Position numbers and translations under genes: made by a program | Notes under the pieces: model-generated | Told to the model about the DNA's origin: nothing | What the model saw: only the letters and a program-made list of their open reading frames with translations | Databases searched by the model: none | Shown: positions 43,961 to 55,515 of the stretch, one piece after another | Layout of the letters: each line of letters opens with the position of its first letter | Numbering within the stretch: the first letter of the stretch is position 1 | Assembly (NCBI GenBank): GCA_025716815.1 | Contig: JAIXMN010000010.1 | Span: 682,001 to 746,000 of the forward strand | Source of the DNA: Dichotomocladium elegans | Taxonomy: Eukaryota; Mucoromycota; Mucoromycetes; Mucorales; Lichtheimiaceae | Direction of reading: 5' to 3' | DNA length: 64,000 nucleotides

Positions 43961-45179
43961 CATTCATTTTATAGAAATGAAATTAATTCAAATGTCGCAA
44001 TAGCAACGGAAAGTTCTAACTAGCGAGAGGAGAGGTGGAACCACATCAAGCTGCATTCTCTTTTTCAAGCCGTTGAAGGAGGCGAATGGTGTGGCGGCAA
44101 CACCATGAGGCCAAAATGTTTCGCCTGCGAAGACATAATACCAGTGTGCGCGCGCCATATGGTCAAAACCGTGTAAGCGACTAACGAGCGAAGACTGACA
44201 CCGCAAAGTCCATGGGTTTGAACAGGAGGAAGAGCGGACACTCGGATGTGGTCGTATGTAAGCATGCGGGGATCGTGAAGGAACCGGGCGGTGATGGTAG
44301 TCCATACTTGTTGTTTAGAATGGCAGGACCAGAGGAAGGAAAGAGCAGGAATCTAGCCTCATAGCTAACATGCGTCTATGATGCGTGGATTCGGGTATAC
44401 TGTACATAGGTTTTTATGTGCGCTGGCCGAGTAAATAGCCAATCATGAACAGCTGCGTGGGCCAGGACGAGGCTGTTGAGATTGTCACCCATGCCTCATT
44501 TTTCCGACCTTAGTCGTCAAGACGCTGCAATCACACTGAAAGGGTTATCAAAATGGATTCTGCACTTTTCTGTTCAGTATCAGATTCGGCAATGACCGTA
44601 GAAGACCTCAAAAGCACAACCGTCACAATTAATATGCATGAAGCAAACTGTTTATTCATAGTTTTTTCTCATTTTTGCCGGTCGTTGGACCTCGCCATCA
44701 TTACCTCGTGTCCGCTTACCAATCTTATAACGGAAGTCATGTGGGTGTTAGAAAACGCACAAGTATACGAATCCTGTTCAAAAAATATATGGCTTACCAT
44801 CCTCATCATTGATCCTTCCATTATAAGAGGGGCCATGGCTCCTTGTCTCTAAAGAAAGTGCTGTACTGTTAGTAGTCGGTGAAGCCATCTTCTGCGAACA
44901 TGCCTTTATTTCCGTGAACTTTCGGTTCTGTAATTGTGAATCATCCATAAGTCAATCGGAGATACCACATTCTTTACGATCTACATACCTGTCTTTATCT
45001 TATTTAATTCGGTTAAGACTTCCTTCATTTTAGAAGGTTCTCCCGTTATTGCGTTGGAAGTGAGATTTCACCTTGTGTTGTAATCAATGATGCTTTTGGT
45101 GGATGGTTTTCTTTAAGCACAACCGGGGATTCCGTGAGGTCGGGTCTCTATAACTAACATCCACTCGGAATCAGAAACT

Positions 45180-45998
45180 GCATAGTATCCTCTTCACGTT
45201 GTCCTATTCCTTACATTCAGCATAGAAAGCAATCCTAATGGCCGCGTATTCCAGTCTTGTACAGATCGCTTCAGTTTGTTGGGTGGTGTCGCTATGTCTC
45301 TTAACATCAGCTTCCAAAGTGTTAATCCGAGCTACAAACATGCAAGGGCGGTAAGCCTCGTTTCAATCAGACTAATAAGATTCATAATTACCATGACATT
45401 CTTCGAGCTCTGTTTGCTTTGTAAAAAGCTGGGTACTAAGCGTCTTGGTTTGATTTTCAAGATCGTCGCACAAACGTTGCAACTTCTCATTTTGAAGTTG
45501 ATTATCAGAAACAGCTGATGTTGTAAGCATCGATGCATATTTGGCCTCGAGTCAGCTTGAAATTCAGCCTTCGGTTGTGCCTGTAAAGGATCTTGGTTCG
45601 ATCTACAAGCCCTGATAAGCTGGTAGCCCGCTGTTCACATAGAGGATGCTCTCTTACCCTTGGAAGCAATTAGCTTTTTTTCGAGTAGCCACAACCTGTG
45701 CAAGAAGTTTTTGGCTTTCTGCATGCTTGGCTTCGAAAACCTGTCCCATGTTGCAGCGGGCAGCCTCTTCGTTGGCAACAGCGGACATCGCGAGCATTAG
45801 CTCGGATCGTGAAGCCTCTAACTCTCTCCCTGTTTGGGCATGAATCAATGGGTGAGCAAAGCATGGCCATTGAATGCGGGTAAAATGCGAAAGGAGGATG
45901 CATAATATACTTAGAATGTCTCGTTCCTCTATTAATCTTGCGTTGTCGTTTTGAATCTGCGTGTAAAGCAGTTCAGCATAAGCCAATTCTGTGGGCAT
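45180..45998 (-). pseudogene. Coiled-coil gene of copy C, middle deleted
   Basis: The N-terminal exons (MPTELAYAELLYTQIQNDNA; ELEASRSELMLAMSAVANEE, AARCNMGQVFEAKHAESQKL) are open and close to copy B, and C-terminal pieces remain near 45540-45330. The region matching copy B exons 3 (part) to 6 (part) is gone, so about 300 of 549 residues are missing. Whether a short in-frame protein could still be made is unclear. Confidence 0.65.
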
Positions 45999-46165
45999 CC
46001 CACAAAAAAACGATTAATACGAGGCAATTGCAGTTAGAGACTCTCATATTTACAGCTCTGCATGTTAAGGGTCTCGTTAGTTGACATGGGGAAGTGGGGT
46101 ATTGCTGCGGAAATTGGCCAATGCACCAGAATATAATATGCGCATTTTAGCTCGTTTCGGAGCTT

Positions 46166-46648
46166 GTTACCAGTCGCAGGACGTCAAGTCGCCACAGATT
46201 CAGGTTCAGTTTCCAGACAGAGAAGGTTTCTTATGAAGAAGAGAGGCACCAAAGTCCATCAGTCCCACGCCTACTTCATATGAGGTCCCAATTCCGTGCA
46301 TAGATAGTCTTCTCTAAAGAAAAATCGTTATAAAGAATTTCAATGAGCCTACTCGAATTATCAGCTGACCTGAGCAATATAAGCACGCCTTTTACTTTCG
46401 GTTTATCATTTTCGAACATTGATATGAATCTCGTCGGGCGATAAATGGCTAAATAAATACAGCTCTAAGATAGAAAAGATTGTTGGTAACGAGGGTGTTG
46501 TCAATGTCAAGGAGATGAATGGTTTTACTCCACTGGAATTCAACTCCGAGCGCTATCATGGGCATGTTTTGCATAGAACGGACCTGCCACTTCTTTCTTT
46601 CTCCATCCTGCCGCTTGCGTCCTCCATTTTTTTTTCACACGGCACCCA
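46166..46648. promoter_or_regulatory. 5' flank of the M28 peptidase gene
   Basis: No gene seen. Contains a poly-T run at 46627-46635 close to the start codon and probably holds the promoter. Confidence 0.35.
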
Positions 46649-49488
46649 ATGGTAGAAAGATACATTCAGATATTCCCTCCGTTCGATTACTCGAGAAACG
46701 GGCAACCACCGCCAGAGCCCTCATCTAGGACGGATCGATTCAAGCGATGGTGGCGTAATATCCATGTGGGCGAGCGCACTCCGCTTCTTGACCGCAAAAG
46801 CATGATCCTCGCCCCTCCGAAAAGGACCTGGGTCAAAGTCGGTCTGAGAGCCACTCTTCTTGTCCTCTTGGCGCTTCTCGCTAGCGCGGGCATCGCAATG
46901 TATATCGAGGAGGATATAACAGTGAGTGCGCCGCGGCCACTATCGGATGTAGAGCAGCTCCTTCTGAGCATGCCGTCTACGGAGCGACTCAGAGACTACT
47001 TGCGGGTTTACACATCCGAGGCTCATCTGGCCGGGACCGATGCTGACCGACGACAGGCCGAGTGGACGAAAGACAAATTTATCGAGTTTGGGATTGACAA
47101 CACGACGATTGAAACTTATTATCCGCTTCTCAACTATCCCGTCCAGCACCATCTTGCGCTTGTGTCCGGCCCAGAAGAGTTTTTATTCGTGGCAGACCTG
47201 CGAGAAGATGTAGTGGAAGGAGACGAGACAAGCAAGGATCAGGAAGCAGTGCCGACATTCCATGGTCCGAGAGCAAGAGGATTTGGGAGAGGGAGGGAGG
47301 AGGGGGGGTTTGCAGGACGCGCTTCGGGACTTGTCACAAGATGAATAATAGATGCTGATTACTTGCTGTTTTGTTTCTCGAAACAGGTTATTCTCGAAAT
47401 GGTAGTGCTATAGGCCCTGTTGTTTATGCCAACTATGGCCGAATCCAGGATTTTGAATATTTGCAGCAGCGAGGTATTAACCTGACGGGTGCTATTGCAT
47501 TGATGCGATACGGCGGTGCGTACCGCGGGCTCAAAGTCAAGGCGGCAGAGCAGTACGGCTGTGTGGGTGCCCTTGTCTATTCAGACCCAATAGACGACGG
47601 TCCAATCAACAAAGACGGCTATCCCCATATGAATCCAGCCAAGCCCTACCCTTCTGGGCCATGGTGAGAAACTCCACCCGCCTAATTAGCAAGTAGATGA
47701 CCGTGTTTCATAACAAGATGTTCACACCATATGTAGGCGTCCTGAGAGCTCAGTCCAACGCGGCTCGGCTGTGTTCTTATCCGTAATGAGCGGCGACCCT
47801 CTCACGCCAGGGTATGCAGCCACTGAGGACGCCCCTCGTCTGGACATTGATGAAGCCCCCGGTCTTCCCAAAATCCCATCACTACCACTTTCGTATCGTG
47901 ATGCCTTGCCGCTCCTGAAAGCTATGGAGGGTCGCGGTGTTCAAGGGGAAGGCGACTGGGCTGGCGGGTTGGAGGGAGTTGGGTATTACAGTGGACCTAC
48001 CGAAGGTGAGGCTGAGCTGCACAATGTGGTCGATAACATTGTGACGCCCATATGGAACGTTATGGGTGTCATCGAAGGCTCGCAAGAGCCTGACCGAGCC
48101 ATTATTCTAGGTGCGTGACAGATGAGAAACAATTCTTATCTCCCTCCGTAAAAGTGGAACACAAACAATCACCTTACCCCTCGTACAATTACCAAATTTT
48201 TGTTTAGGAAACCACCGTGATGCATGGGTTTTTGGTGCTGTGGACCCATCTTCTGGATCTGCTGCCATGGTAAGTGACAGATAAGCACCGACCTCATTTA
48301 GGCCTAGAGGGAAGCGGAGAGAATGCTTAACACCCGTGTCCTGTTTTGCAGCTTGAGCTGGCCAATGCCTTTGGTCAACTGCTGAAACAGGGCTGGCGCC
48401 CGGCTCGAACGATTATTTTGGCGTCGTGGGATGCGGAAGAGTACGGCCTGGTGGGATCAACAGAGTGGGTCGAAGATCACTCTGACTGGTTGACGGCAAG
48501 TGGATCGGTGTACATTAACGTGGACATGGCCGTCTCAGGCCCTCACTTTACGGTCGAGGCTTCACCTTCGCTAAACCAACTGATTTATGATGTTACGAAC
48601 TTTATTGATGACCCACGCACGAACACCACTGTTTATGAGGCCTGGAGCGAGCTAACAAACCGAACTGCGAAACCAAGCAAGAAACCTGCCATTGGAAAGC
48701 TTGGGTCGGGATCAGACTTTGTGCCGTTTTTGCAGCATATAGGCATAGCTTCGATGAGCATGACTTTTAGAGGCGATTATGGCGTGTACCATAGCAACTA
48801 TGACAGGTTGAGAACATGCAATCGAAAACCAGCTTGGTTCTGACTATTCGTTTTGTTTTATTTTAGCTTCCACTGGATGGAAGCGTTTGGCGATCCTGGT
48901 TTCCACTACCATGCAACGATGGTCAAGGTATGGGGTCTGCTGGCCCTGCGGCTGTCGGACAGTCCGTTGCTACCTCTCCATCCGGGCGACTATGCAGATG
49001 CTCTGACGATGTATGTCGACAGCCTCTCACATTATGCTGATGATGAGCGACAGGACAAAGAGCTTGGGGTGGTGGCATCTTCTGCGAAGAAGGACAAAAA
49101 GAAGAAGCGCTTCCGTACACTTGCCAAGGCCACACGGAAGCTGACCAAGGCGGCACGGCGGTTTGAGAAGGGACTCCGGAGTGTAGAGTACAAGGTTCTG
49201 GAACACAAGCACCTGAACAGCGTGTCGGTGGACGTCCGTCAACGACTTCGTGCGATCAACGACCGTCTCGTGTACTTTGAACGGACGTTGCTGGATGCGG
49301 AAGGCATTCAGAACCGTCCATGGTTCAAACATGTTGTCTATGCCCCCGGGCTTTGGACGGGCTACTCGGCCCAAGTATTTCCGGCCATAGCGGATGCACT
49401 CGATGCCAAGGACGAGGCCCTTGTGGTCTACAAGGAAAAGCGAGCAGCCAAGGCGATTGCACGAGCCGCGAGCAGCCTCCATTGGTGA
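46649..49488 (+). CDS. M28 peptidase, glutamate carboxypeptidase II / transferrin-receptor-like
   Basis: Type II membrane zinc peptidase (GCPII/NAALADase group) with ectodomain in the vacuole lumen or outside the cell. Six exons: 46649-47264, 47387-47663, 47737-48110, 48208-48269, 48352-48806, 48867-49488; 801 residues. Basic cytosolic N-terminus, one membrane helix (LRATLLVLLALLASAGIAMYI, about 70-90), PA-type domain (HGYSRNGSAIGPVVYANYGR, ALMRYGGAYRGLK), then the peptidase core with zinc ligands NHRDAW, the catalytic Glu in SWDAEEYGLVG, Asp in NVDMAVSG and His in YHSNYDS, and finally the helical dimerisation domain. All metal ligands are present, so it should be active, unlike the transferrin receptor. 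Intron 1 uses a poor donor, GTCCGA. It converges with the receptor gene, 80 bp between stops. Confidence 0.93.
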
Positions 49489-49568
49489 TGATAAAAAATC
49501 AAAATAAACTTGGAGCATTCCCCCCCCCTTTATTGTTATTCTGCAAGAAGCAGTCTGTTCCCTTTTCA

Positions 49569-50416
49569 TCATGGCTGGATATGGTTCGAAGACCAGCTTT
49601 GTTGATGATGAACGATGCGACTTTGATCATCGTCCTCCGGATGGATGGGCCAGTCAAGAATGAACGTGACTTGAGTAACGCCCTCGTCGAGACCGCGGTC
49701 CAGCTGAACGGCTTCGTGGATAGCTGCTGCGGCTTGCCTGGATTGAGAGCACACGTCCTGATCCGCTCCTCGCTGCTGCAGATGGGGCCGATTCCCCAAA
49801 AAGTCTTCAAGGACAAGAGACGGTGGACGCTCGAGTGGGACGCCGAGGCAGGACGAATAGAAGCGGTGGTCCGGTGGGGTCTTGGAGAGGGCGTGGCTGC
49901 GTTGTCGGGTATGCAGGGATTGGGCATATTGCGGACGGTGAAGGTAATGGACATGATGGTGGTATGACGTGCTGTCTGGTGTTCCTGAGGTCGAAGCTGC
50001 TGTTGCTGTTGTGGGATGCAGAAGGGCTGGTTCAGCCGATGGTTCGAGGGGATGCGCCGAAGACAATGGCGACCGTGCTGCGGCGCCCCTGCTGGATCGG
50101 GAGACGGGAGGAGCATGGCCTGCGGCAGCCTCGAGTCCCTTGGCAAGCGACGGAGAGGATCGATCGGAGATCCTGCGGAGAAGCCCAGGGCGGGACGCAT
50201 CCGGAGCTTCATTGCTGCGCGTCGTGTCGGAAGATACGGCATTCTCGGCGTCGGTGACCATGACGATAAAGCGCTGTTTCTTGCGCGGCAGAACTCGGTT
50301 GCTGCCGAGCTTGCGGCTGCTGTTGGGTTGTGGTAGCGGGTTGGCTGTCTTTGGTGTATCATGATGGTGAATATCTGGTGTGGATTCTAACCAGGAGCGG
50401 CCGTTGATTATTTTTC

Positions 50417-50448
<32 letters not shown>

Positions 50449-52951
50449 TCATCGTGGGCGTACAAGGGAGGTGATACGGACAGAGAGGTGGGGTAGCTGC
50501 CACTTGCACTCGAACTGGATCCTTCATGGCCTGTGCTGCCGAGACTGATAATATCCGACAAGTGACGCGAGTTCGGTCTGCTGTTCACGGGAGATCGATG
50601 AGAGTACCGTGAGCTCCGTCGGGCATCGGACCGTGCAGTAACAGAATCTAGCGATGATACAGACGACCGTTGCGCATGGGCCTGAGTCTGCGCCTGCTGT
50701 ACCTGTGCCTGTTCGTGTGCCTGTGCCTGTGACTGTACCTGTACCTGTGTCTGTGGTCCTGTCCGGGTCGGTGGCTGCATCTGCGTCTTAGTCTGTGTCT
50801 GTTGCTGCTGCTGTTGTTGTTGTTGCTGATGCGACCCCATTTGCATCTGTACAGGCAACGGCGACTGTCTGGGCGGGTGCGGCGCGGCGGGCGATGTCGC
50901 ATGAGAAGAAGCCGGAGAAGACATCAGTCTGACGAGCTCGATGTTGTGATCATCACTATCGCGAGGATGAACCCTGAAAATCTGCGTGAGGACCCAATGC
51001 ACGGCGGTGGCAATGTAAGGGTGAGGATAGGGCTCAACAAGACCGAGATAGGCGCTGCTGTTGCCGTGGTTCGACAGGAGCTGGTCAACGGCGTCGTCAT
51101 CGCCGTCATCATTGTCGCCACCAATATGCATGTTACCTATAAACTCACCGGCTTCATTGCGCCAGATATCCATGCTCGACGTGCGCCGGACGTCGAGGCA
51201 TCGATCACGCCGCTGCTTGTGATGATGACAGCGATGCATCGGCGTTCGCCGGATACCCCTCGACCGGCCGATGTTGTCATGGTCACTGCCGTTCTCGTGA
51301 ACCTCCTCCGGACAGCTTTTGTCCGCGTTGGTATGAGAAGCATCAGCAGATGATGATGGTGATGCTAAGCGTTGCTGATGCTGCATCGTCCTCGATGAAC
51401 GATAGAGGGTTCTAGGAATGCGGCTGTATCCATGCAGCGATGTCGGTTCTGAAGCGCGGCGACTGGTAGCATGGTTCGCAGTGGCGTCTGGTTCTTTTTT
51501 ATCGCTGGCGAGATGCTTGCCCGGCTTGTGTGGCAATGGAAGATAGGCGTCGTCAAAGCTGAACGACCGGGTACGAGCACAGCCGAGGCGTCTATTGGCC
51601 CGATCGCGGCGACCGGATAATAAAGCATGGCGGGAGGGCGAGGATGGAATAGGTGTGCAGCGCACGCCCACTTTGTAATACTCATCGACATACCGGCGCT
51701 TCAAACGCATCCACACCTCATGGGCCACCGTGTTGATGGATGGGTCAGAAAAATAGATGCAGCTGACCATGAACCCTAACTCCACGCCCCGGGTTTGAGT
51801 TTCTTTTGTTTCCGTGTTCAGAGGACGTCTTTTACCGAGTAGATTCGAAAACCATCCATCAATGACATAAATCGTATAAGGGATCGATGACTGCTCAATG
51901 GCGGCCACCTCGATGCCAACGCCCCAGACCTTGGATACCAGAGGAACTATGTAGCAAAATTCAGTACAACCTGAACTCCAAGCCCACCCCCCTTTCCTTT
52001 TTACTTACTCAGGGGGTAGCAGATACATCGAAGAACCACCTTGTGCACAATCGCAGTGGTCGTTGTCTGGGAGGATCTGCTACTTCGATGGGATGGATAC
52101 TGCGGCTGTGACCGAGCCACGGTCAGAGCAGCAACGAAATGGTCTTTGTGGCGCAAAAGCCAGTGGATGGCAAGCGCGACGCAGACCGCCGCAAAGACAA
52201 TGATGAACAGGAGACACGAGTAATACCACATCTAAGGTGTAAAAAGAAATACCGCCATCCCCCACCGACCCATGAATGAGCATTGGAGACAGATATAGAT
52301 AGAAAGAAAATGTTTACCCATTTGAAGACGCCGACAATACGGGCGTGCAGATAATAATGATACCTTAAAATCCAGTCCCCAAGAATGAATAAAAAGATGC
52401 ATGTGGCCGGATGAGGTGCTTGAAGCACACCAGAAGAGGTGGAGGAAAAGGACTTACTCTTTCCATTCTAGCTAGTCGCATCAAACTTACCAGCAGCTCA
52501 CTCCGGGTTGGTCCATGCCCGACGACGGCGCGTTGACCGCAAGAGGCACGACGGCCGCAAAAATGCCGAAAAGGATGATGATGAGATAATAGTACTTCTC
52601 CATCTTGGCAGGCTGATGGACTCGCGCAATGAACACAAGCACAAGATTAAACCCGACCATCGCTAGGCTCATGCAAGCCATAATATCCGAGATGATCAAA
52701 AAGTAGATAATCACTCGGCAGGCAATATGGGTATGGTTGATAAAGTGGGTGCAAAAGTGGAAGCTGAGGAAAATGATGGTGCAGAAGCACGAAAAGACCA
52801 TCAGCCGGAGCGAGATGCGGTTCACCATCGGGGGCCGATACCAGAGAATGAAAAAGTAGGACAACAGGACAATGACCGTGGCTGTATACGAAAGACACGC
52901 GGCGACTGTCTCGGCTATCTTGAGCTCTCTCTTTTCGCCCGTCCAATCCAT
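49569..52951 (-). CDS. Seven-transmembrane receptor with long Gln/Ser-rich cytosolic tail
   Basis: Probable G-protein-coupled receptor (fungal Git3/cAMP-receptor-like group; inference). Four exons on the minus strand: 52951-52491, 52363-52318, 52231-52009, 51946-49569; 1035 residues from the Met of MDWTGEKREL (an upstream in-frame Met at 53035 is less likely because a homopolymer-rich leader would follow). Hydrophobic helices: AACLSYTATVIVLLSYFFIL, LMVFSCFCTIIFLSFHFC, VIIYFLIISDIMACMSLAMV, YYYLIIILFGIFAAVVPL, CLLFIIVFAAVCVALAI, then ICYPLIPLVSKVWGV and IPYTIYVIDGWFSNLL. The remaining about 700 residues are disordered: His/Ser/Arg-rich, a run of ten Gln, a Q-x repeat zone (QVQVQSQAQAHEQAQ), poly-Ser and RRSSR-type phosphorylation-like sites. 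Confidence 0.75.
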
Positions 52952-53482
52952 GAAATTAAAAAGGTGCCGCTGCTGCTCCTGTCGCTCAAAAAAAAAAGGA
53001 AGGGGAGACACACATGCCACGTCGGGACGGTTCAATGTTGCAAAAGAAAAAGAAGAAGCAACCCGTCTTCCTACATGGGGGAGGGGATGAACAAGAGGCT
53101 ATGTGTCAATGCCCGATGTCGGCAGGGGAGGGGGGTTTCTGGTTTTACCCAACCAGCAAGACCAGGGGTATTTGTTCCAGATGCCTGCCTGATACGAAAA
53201 GGATGGGCGATGTCCTTATTTGCTTCAGTCTATTTGTTTTGCACACATTCGTGGTCCGCTTCTCTCTTTATACCTCGGCCCTTGCGACGTCCATTGCCCC
53301 TTCCATCACAAAACCCCACCCCCCAAATTTTCCCCGCCTCTCCATCTTCCCTCCCCACCCCCCAAAACGTAACCTTCCTCTCTTTTTTTGCCTGAGCCTG
53401 AGCCGTTTTACTAGCCAAAAAAATAAGGGCAAACGCCAACCTCGGTTCTCTCTTTTTTTTTTTTTTTACATCTTTGCTGCCC
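52952..53482. promoter_or_regulatory. Divergent promoter region, 7-TM receptor / V-ATPase C
   Basis: 531 bp between head-to-head genes. C-rich and T-rich tracts near 53318-53340, 53377-53387 and 53449-53467; the last sits just before the V-ATPase C start. Minus-strand leader of the receptor has an A/G-rich run at 52988-52998. Confidence 0.4.
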
Positions 53483-55362
53483 ATGAAGTATACTCTTGTC
53501 TCGGTTCCGGCGCTCGGCCAGAAGCAGAATGCGCTTCTGAACATAACCAACAAGCTAAAGCCCTATGCCGACGTTCATCCCTTTAACATTCCCGACTTTA
53601 AGGCAACTTGACTATCTTTTTTTATCTTCGCGTTGGGACATCTGCTCCATTGAACGGGGTGGCGGTGGAGGAGGACAGGAAGAAAGAGGGGTTGTGGGGT
53701 AGTGCAGGGGCAGCAATATGAACTAAACCCACCACTGACGCTTTTTTTTGGGGGGGGGTGAACTTCTGTCTGCAGATTGGCACATTGGATGCCCTCGTTG
53801 TTTTGTCGGATGAACTTGGCAAGCACGACTCCTCATTCGAATCAGCTGTAAACAAGACAGCAGATGTTCTTTCGAGCCTTGTCAAAGGCCAACCTGATGC
53901 CCTTGTCCAAGATTATTTGCTCGTGAATGACAGTAAGCTTGTCTTTGGTTCTTCTGCTTTCCCATACGAGCGCGTATGTTTTTTTTAAAACATGATCAGC
54001 TGACCAAAGGGACGCCCTCCCCTTTCTTTTCGTTGGAATCCTGATATGCGTGCAAACGTATTAAAAAAAGAGACCATCGATCAGTACATCAGTACCTTCC
54101 AGTGGAACAGCATGAAATACCGCACCGACAGGTCGCTCCAGGAAATCACCCAGACCTTGATCCAGGTGGGACACCATGAGCATGAGGGAATACTGGGTTT
54201 TTTATTCATCGCTTACTCTTGGTTTCGATCAGGAAATGACATCGATGGACAGCGTGATCAAAAACAAGACAAACATCTATACCCAAAACAAGACCGCTCT
54301 TCAGAGCCTGCAGCGCAAGCAAACGTAAGGACGATGGCTTTGTGCCTGCTTGTATGAATTAGCTGAAACACAAATATTGCATCAAAATAGTGGTAATCTG
54401 TCCGTAAAGAGCTTAAACGGGATCGTCAAGAAGGAGAATTGTATTCTCAAATCGGAATACATTACGACCGTGTTTGTAGCCGTCCCAAAGTACGTAGCTG
54501 TTTCTTTTTTTTTTGAGGTATTGTTGCAGAATATTGACCAACACCTATGGATGTTGTTGTGGTTTTAGATCTCTGTATAAGCATTGGAACAACACGTACG
54601 AAAGACTTGCGTCGATGGTTGTTCCCCGCACCTCTGTGTAAGTCAGTTGCTGATGAGAGGGCCCGAGCAAACAAACTCATAGATGCAATCAGCAAGATTG
54701 CAGAAGACGGAGAATACGGTCTTTTTGCCGTGGCCGTTTTCAAGCGTGCTCTGGATGAATTCTCGCACAAGGCTCGTGAAGAAAAGTAATTGAATGGAGG
54801 GATCTGAAAAAAGAAAGTGTGGTTCTAATATGGAAAAAATCGATTATACACATCGTTGTAGGTTTGTGGTACGCGATTTCAAGTTTGACGAGGATGCGCT
54901 CAAGAAGCAGCAGAAAGAACTCGAGGAGACCCAGGCTATCGAACGTGAGCAATTGGCCGAATTGGTCCGCCTGGCACGGACGAATTTTGGCGAAATGTTT
55001 GCTTGCTGGGCTCACCTGAAGGCCCTCCGCATCTTTGTCGAGTCTGTCCTTCGCTATGGTCTTCCTCCTGACTTTACATCCGTCAGCATTGCGGTACGTC
55101 TGGAGCTATGAGGGATGCGGATGGTGTTATTGACGCCTTGTTTTTGGTTTCAATCTAGTCTCAGGCAAAATCGGAAGCCAAGGTGGACCAAGCTCTTGTG
55201 GAGCAGTATGGCCATCTGGGCGGCGTGCACGGTATGAATGGAAAACGAGCGGCAACGGAACATAACGAAGAGCTTCTCGACCATGAACTTCAGTCCGTCA
55301 ACAGCACGACCTACCGCCCCTATGTCCAGTTCCAACTCGATTTCGATTTAGAGCGCAGATAA
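53483..55362 (+). CDS. VMA5: V-type proton ATPase subunit C
   Basis: Subunit C of the vacuolar H+-ATPase clamps the peripheral stalks to the V1 head and leaves on reversible disassembly. Nine exons: 53483-53602, 53776-53932, 54071-54165, 54233-54324, 54391-54489, 54569-54637, 54693-54785, 54862-55093, 55159-55362; 386 residues, the family size. Landmarks: [131 protein letters not shown] and [13 protein letters not shown]. Intron 1 has a GC donor (AAG/GCAACT). The apparent stop after exon 6 is removed by a 55-nt GT-AG intron at 54638-54692. It converges with SAC1, 153 bp between stops. Confidence 0.96.
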
Positions 55363-55515
55363 ACAGAAACTCTCGCATAAATATTCTCCAAACATTGTAT
55401 CGCAATCCAGGTCTAGATGATGTGGGGAATGGAGGGGATTATCATGTTGCTTATTTGTATATACTATGAATATGGTCGTGCGAGTGCGAGAGTGTGAGAG
55501 AGAGATTGATGGAGG

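Larger units (their letters stand above)
43275..46165 (+). mobile_element. Dispersed repeat, copy C (about 2.9 kb, internal deletion)
   Basis: Same orientation and same two ends as copy B (start TACACTATTTTCCAAATCAA, end GCGCATTTTAGCTCG), over 90 percent identical by eye across most of its length. It retains the roughly 45 bp near the start that copy B has lost. Relative to copy B it lacks about 1.25 kb (copy B 12430-13680) with the joint near 45555, inside the coiled-coil gene. Confidence 0.8.

Noticed and set aside
49320..49967. 216-codon plus-strand frame over the receptor 3' end
   Set aside because: The minus-strand frame is the direct continuation of the receptor exon and carries the repeats expected of its tail; the plus frame has no start context or splice partners.
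54637..54692. Apparent frameshift/stop in V-ATPase subunit C
   Set aside because: A 55-nt GT-AG intron (ending aatcag) restores the frame and gives [16 protein letters not shown], which matches the family.
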